The translations under genes and the position numbers were made by a program. The notes below the pieces were generated by a model. The model had not been told where the DNA came from, did no database searches, and worked only from the letters and a program-made list of their open reading frames with translations. Shown piece by piece: positions 1 to 6,783 of a DNA stretch of 11,234 nucleotides; positions within the stretch are counted from its first letter, which is position 1, and each line of letters begins with the position of its first letter. This stretch comes from Gammaproteobacteria bacterium UBA6968 (lineage in GTDB: Bacteria; Pseudomonadota; Gammaproteobacteria; Pseudomonadales; Azotimanducaceae), in contig DJYW01000021.1 in NCBI GenBank assembly GCA_002450255.1, positions 1-11,234 on the forward strand, written 5' to 3'.

Positions 1-91
1 GCTCGTGACGGAGACTATTATTCAAGCAATTATTTGCTCGCTAGGCTTATTTCTATGGCAAGACAAAGACAGTGACCGACGCGGACACAAC

Positions 92-146
92 TTGAATGTG
101 TCTTTAGTAACGTGCCACGAGAGGATGCATGGTCGCTAGGGGGCTA
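92..146 (+). repeat. 55-bp direct repeat, left copy
   Basis: This 55-bp stretch is identical, base for base, to 1581-1635; the identity stops abruptly on both sides (c versus a before, a versus t after). It ends five bases before the ATG of the 439-aa gene, so it supplies that gene's 5' leader. It carries an SD-like GAGAGG (119-124) before an ATG at 129. It could be a recombination or duplication scar, or a repeated leader. No integrase, transposase or convincing attC core sites were seen nearby. Confidence 0.95.
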
Positions 147-155
147 AGGGTATGA
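129..155 (+). CDS. possible 8-codon leader peptide overlapping the next start codon
   Basis: An ATG at 129, four bases after GAGAGG, opens an 8-codon reading frame (MVARGLRV). Its TGA stop overlaps the ATG of the 439-aa gene as ATGA (152-155), an arrangement typical of translational coupling. The first six codons lie inside the left repeat copy. In the right copy the same ATG leads into a different short frame that goes nowhere. So short a frame can arise by chance; nothing shows it is translated. Confidence 0.25.
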   Translation: MVARGLRV

Positions 156-1471
156 AACGCGTTATTGTTTTCTGCGTTATCTTTGCGGGCTTGGCCGCTG
201 CTGGGTGGCTCTTACTGCAACCCCCTAAGCCGCCCGAACCGCAAAAGCCAGCATGGGTGCGGGAGCAATCTTCGCCGACACCGACCGCCCAAGCAACGGT
301 CGCGCCAACAGAGCCTTCCGTTGATTCGGAAGTAAGCGCGCTTAGCCTTGATTTAATCGAATGTACTGATGACACATCTGCGCCTGAGTGCATAGCGGCC
401 ATCACCCCGCTAATTGCTGCGATGCCGGTGATAGGTGATCTGAGTTATGTAGATCTGATAGAGCGGTTAGATGCAAATATGAGGGTGATTCAGGAGTCAC
501 TCGCGGATGAGTCTTGCGCACCGCCGGATACTGGCTGGTCGACGCGCGGTGAACAGTACGACCGCTGCGGTGCCGAGGCGTTTGCTGAAATTGGAAGACT
601 GTTGCAAGGATGTTTTGCTTACAAGTGGGGAACAGACGGTGCATGGAGTCTTGAATACTACGGGGTAACAGACCTGCAAATGCTTGCTGACGCAGATTTG
701 AAGGAGGGTATTGAAAGAGTCGAGTACGAGTGGCTGAAGGCCAATTGCCTTAGCGTCAGCGAAACCGTGAGCGGACTGCCAGAATTGTTTGTCGTTGAGG
801 GCTTATCAAGGTCTTTTAAATGGCGGCAGCGAAAATTGGCGGCTGAATACATTCAACGGGCCGTTTTAATGGGCGATTATCGTGTCGCGGATCGGCTGGC
901 TGAAAGCGCAGCAGCAGTGAACAAATACCTTGATATGGAGCGAGGCGAAGCAGGTGTTTGGCGCACCGTAGTCGGGTCGCTGATAAGAGAGGACCAAAAG
1001 CCTCGCGTGGCTGAGGTGAGGAAACGAGACGAACTTACAGAACAACTGATTAGAAAAATAATTGTTCACGATCCAGGCACCGGTTATCAGCAGTTAGCCA
1101 ACCATGAGTACTACCGATTCCCCGATTTTAACGGTCGTCGGCCTGATTGGTTTGAAGATGAATTTGAAAAGGTGATTGCTTTCAAAAACTCTCTAGACGA
1201 TGTGAAGAGCGGCAAAAGCAGCCCTTATTATTATCCTCCCACAAATTGGGAACAACGGACGTTCGATATTGTTAAGCGTCAGCTCGTGGCGAACCGCTTA
1301 GCTGGAAGGTCTGAAGAGCTGCACTTTATCGTCAATGGCGCAGGGCACTTGGAAGAACTCAGCGGCATGATCGACATGTATCTGGATGCCAATGAGGTGG
1401 AATACGCCAGCCAACAGGCTTGGGAGATTGTTGAAAAGATTAGGGCGAACTCGGAGCCTGATGATGAGTAG
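152..1471 (+). CDS. hypothetical membrane-anchored or secreted protein, 439 aa
   Basis: I do not recognise this family. The N-terminus has a short basic n-region (MKR) and a hydrophobic stretch to about residue 23, followed by a Pro/Thr/Gln/Ser-rich linker (about 24-60). This suggests a signal anchor or uncleaved signal with the rest in the periplasm. No lipobox is evident: the only early Cys is at residue 8, inside the hydrophobic stretch. The remainder looks mainly helical and charged, with several Cys between about 70 and 200 that could form disulphides, and an aromatic Tyr/Pro-rich patch near 350-360. The ATG at 152 follows a weak SD-like AAGGG and is the only sensible start for the signal segment. 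The gene stands alone between two 55-bp direct repeats and converges on the dehydrogenase gene. The long open frame and signal-like N-terminus support a real gene; its function is unknown. Confidence 0.8.
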   Translation: MKRVIVFCVIFAGLAAAGWLLLQPPKPPEPQKPAWVREQSSPTPTAQATVAPTEPSVDSEVSALSLDLIECTDDTSAPECIAAITPLIAAMPVIGDLSYVDLIERLDANMRVIQESLADESCAPPDTGWSTRGEQYDRCGAEAFAEIGRLLQGCFAYKWGTDGAWSLEYYGVTDLQMLADADLKEGIERVEYEWLKANCLSVSETVSGLPELFVVEGLSRSFKWRQRKLAAEYIQRAVLMGDYRVADRLAESAAAVNKYLDMERGEAGVWRTVVGSLIREDQKPRVAEVRKRDELTEQLIRKIIVHDPGTGYQQLANHEYYRFPDFNGRRPDWFEDEFEKVIAFKNSLDDVKSGKSSPYYYPPTNWEQRTFDIVKRQLVANRLAGRSEELHFIVNGAGHLEELSGMIDMYLDANEVEYASQQAWEIVEKIRANSEPDDE

Positions 1472-1496
1472 GCTGTTGTAACCCAGCTACAGCAGC
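1472..1496 (+). terminator. hairpin directly after the stop codon, possible terminator
   Basis: Starting on the base after the TAG stop, GCTGTTGTA (1472-1480) can pair with TACAGCAGC (1488-1496), giving nine pairs including one G-T, around a 7-base loop. Only a short T-poor stretch (TTGTCT) follows, so it is a weak intrinsic terminator at best. A second imperfect hairpin lies at 1506-1528 (GAGCGCC with GGCG-t-CTC). Either could protect the 3' end of the transcript. Confidence 0.3.
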
Positions 1497-1580
1497 TTGT
1501 CTGGCGAGCGCCACATTAACGGCGTCTCAAAAGTAATCTAAGTGGCGACTATGAACGGTCTAATGACAGACAGCTACGAA

Positions 1581-1635
1581 TTGAATGTGTCTTTAGTAAC
1601 GTGCCACGAGAGGATGCATGGTCGCTAGGGGGCTA
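1581..1635 (+). repeat. 55-bp direct repeat, right copy
   Basis: This is an exact second copy of 92-146. It ends one base before the stop codon (1637-1639, complementary strand) of the leftward dehydrogenase gene. The distance from copy to copy is 1489 bp, spanning the 439-aa gene and its trailing 109 bp. Here the repeat's SD-like box and ATG precede no gene, which fits a leader orphaned by rearrangement or a target-site style duplication. Confidence 0.95.
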
Positions 1636-1636
1636 T

Positions 1637-2686
1637 TTAGACGGCGAGTGCGGTGCTGAAATCCGGCACGTCGTGCCAACGACCTGAATCAGTTGTTCGT
1701 AGGACCGCTATCGTCTTAATCACCTCTGGATTGGCTAGTCCCCAAGGGGCCTTGCCGGTCAGCGCACGGGTGATGTTCTCCGCTTGACGAATCGGACAGT
1801 CCTGCAGAAATGTCGGCGAGAAACCTGCCAGATGCGGTGTCACGATCACATTGGGTAACGATAACAAGGGATCCTGAGAATCAATGGGTTCGACCTCGGT
1901 CACGTCCAATGCCGCGGCTTCAATCGTCCCCGACTGTAGCGCTGCTGCTAGCGCACTGCCATTAACCACTGGTCCGCGCGAGGTATTCACCAACATAGCG
2001 TTGGGCTTCATGAGTTTCAGCGTGTCTGCATTAATGAGGTGGCGCGTTGCAGCAGTCAGCGATGTGTGAATCGAGATGTAGTCCGATTCTTTCAGTAACG
2101 TCTCGAGGGATACCAACTGCACACCGTAAAGATCTGCAGTCGTTTGAGGTATGTGCGGATCATGGGCAATAATTCGCGCGGGACCAAAGCCACGCATACG
2201 CGTCGCGAACGCGCGACCAATGTCACCGAAACCGATCACGCCTATGGTATGGCCTGCTATTCGCCGAACGGTCCGCATGTATTCCACCGTGAGTTTGCCG
2301 TTGCCCCGCCAGGCCCCTTCACGGGTCGTACGGACGGTATCGTACAGTCTTCGTGTCAAAGCCAGCAGCATGGCTGCCGCGTGGTCCGCCACCTCCGCCG
2401 TATTCACACCCGGTACATTGCAGGCAAGGATGCCGAGTTCGGTAGCCGCATCCAGATCAATTGAATCAACGCCAACGCCCATGCGACTAACGACTTTCAG
2501 CTTCGGGCACGCCTCCAGTACCCTGCGCGAGGTCAGCGGCATGACACCGACCTGGGCTCCGTCGGCATCGTGTAATAAATCGATCATGTCATCCTCGGAC
2601 CGACAGACTCCTTCGGTCACTTCGAAACCGGCAGCTTCAAAGAGGTCGACACGGTTGAATGGGCTGGACTGGAGTGCAACTTTCAC
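1637..2686 (-). CDS. D-isomer-specific 2-hydroxyacid dehydrogenase (PGDH/GyaR-like)
   Basis: This 349-aa cytoplasmic oxidoreductase should interconvert a 2-hydroxyacid and a 2-oxoacid with NAD(H). The N-terminal and C-terminal parts form the substrate domain and a central Rossmann domain binds the cofactor: GFGDIG at 152-157, followed by HDP (Asp176), which fits NAD preference. The family's catalytic triad is visible: Arg237 in NTSRGP, Glu266 in the DVTEVEP segment and His285 in TPHLAG. It lacks a C-terminal ACT domain, so it is not a long-form SerA; the exact substrate (3-phosphoglycerate, glyoxylate, hydroxypyruvate or a sugar acid) cannot be read from sequence. The start is GTG, preceded by AGGGG at good spacing. 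It lies downstream of, and in the same direction as, the Gfo/Idh/MocA gene with a 249-bp gap, so it may have its own promoter (see the inverted repeat at 2709-2726). Confidence 0.93.
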   Translation of the reverse strand: MKVALQSSPFNRVDLFEAAGFEVTEGVCRSEDDMIDLLHDADGAQVGVMPLTSRRVLEACPKLKVVSRMGVGVDSIDLDAATELGILACNVPGVNTAEVADHAAAMLLALTRRLYDTVRTTREGAWRGNGKLTVEYMRTVRRIAGHTIGVIGFGDIGRAFATRMRGFGPARIIAHDPHIPQTTADLYGVQLVSLETLLKESDYISIHTSLTAATRHLINADTLKLMKPNAMLVNTSRGPVVNGSALAAALQSGTIEAAALDVTEVEPIDSQDPLLSLPNVIVTPHLAGFSPTFLQDCPIRQAENITRALTGKAPWGLANPEVIKTIAVLRTTDSGRWHDVPDFSTALAV

Positions 2687-2708
2687 GGATTTCCCCTGTG
2701 ATCAAAAG

Positions 2709-2726
2709 CACCAGTATAAACTGGTG
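2709..2726 (-). promoter_or_regulatory. 18-bp inverted repeat over a possible -10 box
   Basis: On the minus strand CACCAG-TTTATA-CTGGTG is a perfect inverted repeat with 6-bp arms, 22 bases upstream of the GTG start. It contains TATACT, a 5/6 match to the sigma70 -10 box, so a bound repressor would block transcription. No good -35 box is seen 16-18 bases upstream. Alternatively the same bases form a small RNA hairpin in a leader. Confidence 0.45.
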
Positions 2727-2935
2727 AACTGCTTTGTGGGCGAGCCCGCCATTGCCAACAACAGAACGTGCTCCCGGGTAGGCCAGTTGACCATGCGCCA
2801 GAGAGTGCTCTTTGCAACCCGATTGCCGCTTCGAGCGACTTGCTGAGGCGCGCTGCTCTTGTTATTTGCATCCGCCGCAGAGTGAAGAGTTTGCGTTAAC
2901 GTGCAATCTGCGGGCGTCTGGATCCGGGCGGTGCG

Positions 2936-3949
2936 TTACCAAACTTTTTCCCACCGCCCCGATTCAATGGATCGGTATAACGCCTGCGCAGTACGAAACT
3001 CGCCGAGGGAAAACGCGGGTGTCGCTGCCATGGTCTTGTCATCGAGCACCACTTCGCAAAAATCTTTGATCTCCGCACCATATGAATTTATTTTGCCTTC
3101 AGCGGCATTCATGATGACCTCACCGCGCGGATGTTGCTTATTGAACAGAATTAACTGCCCATTACGGCCGCCGGTAATTTGTAGCTCACCTTCCGTGCCT
3201 GTGACCCGGAACAGTTCTATAGGTCCTGCCGTATGCATGACGTGTTGCGAGGTCAGCACACCAACGGTGCCGCTTGCGAACTTCATCAGCATGCGTGACC
3301 AGGATTCGCCTTCCATGCGTGGCACATGATGGCCGGTGACACCAATCACTGCGTCGACTTCACCCATCATCATGCGCAGCGGCCTAATCCAATGAGCACC
3401 GCCGTCAATGGTTAGGCCGCCACCCGCAATAGCGAGACTGTACCGCCATGGTGGTGGAGCATCGGGGTCGATCACAACAGGATCATAGAAGTTGCCGCTG
3501 GCGCTGATTACGGCACCGATTGCGCCGGCATCCATCAATTCGCGGGCCCTTATGACATCGGTCCAATACTGTGCTTGCTCTGCGACCATAAACACCGTGT
3601 CCACTCGATCGCCGGCCTCCAAAATACGCTCTGCACTTTCCAGCGAGTGGGCGATGGGTTTCTCTAGCAGCACATGCTTGCCTGCATCGAAGCAGGCTAA
3701 TGCCGCAAATTCATGTAAATCGTGCGGCAACATGATGTCGACAGCATCAAAGTCACCTTTCTTTAGCGCGTCTTCAATGTCGGTAAACGCAGCAGCACCA
3801 GTTTGCGCGGCCATCGCTTGCGCTGAAGCCGGGTTTTTGTCCACAACTGCCGTGACATCAACACGTGTTGCGATCTGTTCGATGCCCCGCCAGTGCGCTT
3901 GCGCAATGCCGCCACAGCCAACCAGCGCCAGCTTCAGTCTGCTGTCCAT
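2936..3949 (-). CDS. Gfo/Idh/MocA family NAD(P)-dependent oxidoreductase
   Basis: This 337-aa soluble dehydrogenase belongs to the family that oxidises or reduces sugars, cyclitols and their derivatives. The N-terminal Rossmann fold opens with the cofactor motif GCGGIA (11-16); the family's EKP motif is at 96-98 (LLEKPIA); and the C-terminal domain has the typical GGGLTIDGGAHW segment, with Asp182 and His186 in the usual catalytic positions. The open frame extends upstream to 4051, but the added residues do not resemble the family. The ATG at 3949 (MDSRLKLALVGCGG) has a GGA box about eight bases upstream and places the Rossmann motif where it is expected. It is divergent from the TonB-dependent receptor gene and upstream of the 2-hydroxyacid dehydrogenase, suggesting a role in processing an imported compound. 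The substrate is not deducible. Confidence 0.92.
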   Translation of the reverse strand: MDSRLKLALVGCGGIAQAHWRGIEQIATRVDVTAVVDKNPASAQAMAAQTGAAAFTDIEDALKKGDFDAVDIMLPHDLHEFAALACFDAGKHVLLEKPIAHSLESAERILEAGDRVDTVFMVAEQAQYWTDVIRARELMDAGAIGAVISASGNFYDPVVIDPDAPPPWRYSLAIAGGGLTIDGGAHWIRPLRMMMGEVDAVIGVTGHHVPRMEGESWSRMLMKFASGTVGVLTSQHVMHTAGPIELFRVTGTEGELQITGGRNGQLILFNKQHPRGEVIMNAAEGKINSYGAEIKDFCEVVLDDKTMAATPAFSLGEFRTAQALYRSIESGRWEKVW

Positions 3950-4008
3950 TATATAAGTCCATATATTTGCTGCTGCGCCGGACCCTAGCACTGGCCCCCG
4001 ATGTTGTC

Positions 4009-4039
4009 GAACCAGCACCAGCGTTGGTTCATTTTGAAC
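4009..4039. promoter_or_regulatory. clustered inverted half-sites, possible operator
   Basis: GAACCA (4009-4014) and TGGTTC (4025-4030) form a perfect inverted repeat with a 10-base spacer. The second arm overlaps another inverted repeat, GTTCA-TTT-TGAAC (4027-4039). Three related half-sites within 31 bases, 60-90 bases upstream of the oxidoreductase start, fit a regulator-binding site. Short inverted repeats can arise by chance and no regulator gene is in the window. Confidence 0.3.
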
Positions 4040-4183
4040 AAGCCTCAACAATATGGATAAACCAAAACGACGCTTTGCTGACGATCGAAAGACCCGCTTA
4101 GCGCCGTGACAACTTTTTGCCGCTAATGTAGCGCTATGGGGAGGCGCGGTTGGTCATAATTTTGTAACCGTCACATAACCTGA

Positions 4184-4213
4184 TTGTCTTTAGTTCGTCA
4201 TGAAAACTATAGG
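4184..4213 (+). promoter_or_regulatory. possible sigma70 promoter of the receptor operon
   Basis: TTGTCT (4184-4189) lies 18 bases before TATAGG (4208-4213); each matches four of six consensus bases. Transcription would begin near 4220. That lies downstream of the ATG at 4200 and upstream of the one at 4257, consistent with the latter as the real start. The match is modest. Confidence 0.3.
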
Positions 4214-4256
4214 ATCGGAGCGGAGGATTCGAGCGATAAATAAAGAGGTCACTTCT

Positions 4257-6773
4257 ATGAAGGGTTTTATTCATCGCTGCAATAGCGTCAAAACGGGTCT
4301 GATTTTTCTGGTGCTTTGCATACCCGCTGGTGCGATTTCCGAGGAAACGCCGAGTGAGATAGAAGAGGTGGTAGTTACCGCGAAGCCCATTAAAGCCAGT
4401 CAAATGTCGTCTATAGAGGCGAAACGAAGTTCGGAAAACCTAGTGGACGTGGTTTCAGCCGATGCAATTGGACGCTTCCCTGACCAGAATCTAGCTGACG
4501 CGATCGGTCGTCTGCCCGGTATGTCTATCGAGCGCGACCAAGGGCGTGCGCGGTACCTGAATTTCCGCGGTGCACCGCGACGCTACACCGCCATTGCTTT
4601 TGATGGCATCGATATTCCCGGCACTGAAAACGGCCGCATTCCAAGATTTGACGCTTACCCTGCTGTGATCACCTCCCAGATTCTCGCTAACAAAGCCATT
4701 ACGCCGGATATGACCGGCGAAGCGGTTTCAGGGTTTTTAAACATTAAAACTTTCTCGCCGCGTGACACCGAAGGGTTCGCTGCGTCTTTGGACTATGGCC
4801 TGGGCAGTCAGAATCTAGGCGACGGCAAAGTGGATAGAAAGAACGCTAGAGTTTCTTATTCCAACGATAAATTCGGCATATTGGTCTTCGCCACGGAGAC
4901 GATGAACGAGCAAATCACAGACAATCGCGAGATGGAGTATGAGGAAGTAGCCGGAGGCAAAATCCCTGTTGATCTGGACTACCGGAATTACTATGTCAAC
5001 TACAGCACAGAAGCATATGGCACGATGATCGAGTACGCGGTGAACGATCAAGCCAGACTATTCCTGAGATCGTTGCGGACTGAATTTACTGACTCTGAAC
5101 AACGCAACCAATTCGTTTTCAATATCAAAACTGGTGCGTCCATTGTCGGCGCCGAGCTGACGCCAAATGCAGGCTCGACGCCAGTCGCATTAGTTCGACG
5201 CCTTTGGCAGTTCGGTGATTACCGCAATTCCTCCGATGTGGATACGCTTGGCTTGGATTTGTCCTTTGGTGATTGGACGGTGGATACGCGGGTCAGCCGC
5301 ATCAAAAATCAATTCTATACTTATCTACCAATCCCGTATTTTATTGGATCGACTACCGGTGTCACTTACGACGTAACGAATTATAAAGACCCGGTTTTAA
5401 CCCTGTCGAAACCGCTGTCTTCGCTCACCAACGATGACTACAGCACCAAGCTCTTGTATGAAATTTGGTCGGGTTTCGATACCGACAACGATCAATTCAA
5501 GATAGACGCAGAGCGCGGCAATAACTGGGGAACGCTGAAGTTCGGTTATAAATACGACGTTAGGGAAGCGGACGGCGCATCTAGCTACCAAGCCAGAATT
5601 GGCGGCTTCCCGCTGGATGATATCCACGCATTTGATATGCCGAATAGCAAGTGGACCACCGGTATGAACAATTCAGTCGACGGATACTATGCAGACAACA
5701 AAGGCCTTCGCAATGCACTCAAAGCCGCCGGTGTCTCGGCCGGCGCAGATTATGATGACGATATTAGAGTGGTGGTCGATGAGACGATGACCTCTTTTTA
5801 CGGCATGCAAACTTTTGATACCGACTTCGGTAGCGTTATTGTCGGAGCGCGATATGAAGATACTAGTTTCGACACCGCGGGGGTAAAATTGGTTGGCGGT
5901 GCTGCGACACCGATTACCCTGTCGAAAACTTACTCTAATTTCTTGCCTAGCGCTCATGTGAACTGGGACTTAAGCGACGATTCTAAATTACGGTTGTCAT
6001 ACACAACCGGTATTAGCAGACCGACCTACCAAGAAGCGCGAGCAAGCGCCTCGGTTGACCTAACAAACCGAGTCGTTTCCGGCGGCAATCCCAATTTGAA
6101 GGAAGAGTCCTCGTGGGGGATTGATAGTGCCTACGAGTGGTATTTTGATGAAGCGAGCATCTTCGCGGTTAATGTTTTTTACCGGCAGATAGATAATGTC
6201 ATCATCTCAGGCTCTAAAGCCGTTGACGGCACGATTTATTCAAGCGAGGCAATTGCCGGCGAAGAGTGGAATTTAGTCGCATTCGACAACGGTAGCGACG
6301 GCGCAATGTCCGGCGTTGAGTTGAGCTTCGTTGGACGGCTTGAAAACTACGTTGATGGATTCTTTTCTGGATTTGGCTTCGAAGCGAATGCCGCGTTCCT
6401 CGATTCGAGCTTTAAATCACCAGACGGTATTGAGTTCGATCTGCCGGGTACGTCTGACCTAACGTACAACGCTGCCATCTCCTATGAGAACTATAACGTA
6501 AGCGTTAGGCTTAGCTATCGCTACCGAGATGCCTGGCTTGATACCACTGAGAATGATACCCGGGACGGTGTCTACTGGGATGCTCAGGATCGGTTGGAGC
6601 TTTCGCTGCGTTACGATCTGGAAGATCTAACTGGGCTGAAAGCCATCGTTTACGCCGACTTTAACAATCTGAATGACGCGACAGATATTCGATACACCGG
6701 CAACGCGCGTAATCCAAACCAGGTCGAATCATATGGATCGCGCTATGTTGTTGGTGTCAGGGCTAATTTCTAG
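4257..6773 (+). CDS. TonB-dependent outer-membrane receptor
   Basis: This 838-aa receptor should import a bulky ligand across the outer membrane using TonB/ExbBD energy. The N-terminus is a Sec signal peptide (hydrophobic core about 13-26, likely cleavage after an AGA-like site). A TonB-box-like EIEEVVVTA follows at 34-42. The plug domain comes next (SADAIGRFPDQNLADAIGRL, then the arginine-rich NFRGAPRRY segment), then a beta-barrel with alternating aromatic strands and a terminal Phe (VVGVRANF). The FPDQNLADAIGRLPG signature is typical of the Xanthomonas/Caulobacter-type receptors often linked to glycan or oligosaccharide use. It lacks the N-terminal signalling domain of transcription-controlling receptors. 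The ATG at 4257 is preferred over the in-frame ATG at 4200: it has AGAGGT seven bases upstream and begins directly with the signal peptide. It is followed 10 bp later by the PHP lipoprotein gene, probably in the same operon. Confidence 0.95.
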   Translation: MKGFIHRCNSVKTGLIFLVLCIPAGAISEETPSEIEEVVVTAKPIKASQMSSIEAKRSSENLVDVVSADAIGRFPDQNLADAIGRLPGMSIERDQGRARYLNFRGAPRRYTAIAFDGIDIPGTENGRIPRFDAYPAVITSQILANKAITPDMTGEAVSGFLNIKTFSPRDTEGFAASLDYGLGSQNLGDGKVDRKNARVSYSNDKFGILVFATETMNEQITDNREMEYEEVAGGKIPVDLDYRNYYVNYSTEAYGTMIEYAVNDQARLFLRSLRTEFTDSEQRNQFVFNIKTGASIVGAELTPNAGSTPVALVRRLWQFGDYRNSSDVDTLGLDLSFGDWTVDTRVSRIKNQFYTYLPIPYFIGSTTGVTYDVTNYKDPVLTLSKPLSSLTNDDYSTKLLYEIWSGFDTDNDQFKIDAERGNNWGTLKFGYKYDVREADGASSYQARIGGFPLDDIHAFDMPNSKWTTGMNNSVDGYYADNKGLRNALKAAGVSAGADYDDDIRVVVDETMTSFYGMQTFDTDFGSVIVGARYEDTSFDTAGVKLVGGAATPITLSKTYSNFLPSAHVNWDLSDDSKLRLSYTTGISRPTYQEARASASVDLTNRVVSGGNPNLKEESSWGIDSAYEWYFDEASIFAVNVFYRQIDNVIISGSKAVDGTIYSSEAIAGEEWNLVAFDNGSDGAMSGVELSFVGRLENYVDGFFSGFGFEANAAFLDSSFKSPDGIEFDLPGTSDLTYNAAISYENYNVSVRLSYRYRDAWLDTTENDTRDGVYWDAQDRLELSLRYDLEDLTGLKAIVYADFNNLNDATDIRYTGNARNPNQVESYGSRYVVGVRANF

Positions 6774-6783
6774 CTCCGCACGC

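Larger units (their letters stand above)
3950..4256. other. divergent intergenic control region
   Basis: These 307 bases separate the leftward oxidoreductase gene from the rightward receptor gene and should hold both promoters. No protein-coding gene is convincing here. The identifiable pieces are inverted half-sites at 4009-4039, a possible receptor promoter at 4184-4213 and the AGAGGT ribosome-binding site at 4244-4249. TAGCGC also occurs twice between about 4098 and 4136. Confidence 0.6.

Noticed and set aside
1472..1636. Integron attC site after the orphan gene
   Set aside because: The gene-hairpin-repeat layout invites the idea, but no RYYYAAC / GTTRRRY core pair was found and the repeat is a direct repeat without imperfect dyad symmetry.
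1664..1676. GGCACG-T-CGTGCC palindrome
   Set aside because: It lies within the dehydrogenase coding sequence near its C-terminus (WHDVP), has a one-base centre, and is probably a codon-level coincidence.
2151..2846. Long rightward open frame opposite the 2-hydroxyacid dehydrogenase gene
   Set aside because: It is antisense to a gene with complete family motifs, and its composition (Ser/Arg/Pro/Thr-rich, no domain) is typical of a shadow frame.
2683..2871. Leftward 62-aa frame overlapping the start of the dehydrogenase gene
   Set aside because: There is no recognisable domain or conserved-looking segment, and it runs through the operator-like repeat and promoter area.
3950..4051. 34-residue N-terminal extension of the Gfo/Idh/MocA protein
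   Set aside because: The extra residues are unlike the family, which begins just before the GCGGIA Rossmann motif, and the ATG at 3949 has an acceptable ribosome-binding site.
4200..4256. Upstream in-frame ATG at 4200 as the receptor start
   Set aside because: It adds a charged stretch before the signal peptide, lies upstream of the likely promoter -10 box, and has no good ribosome-binding site; 4257 has AGAGGT at seven bases.
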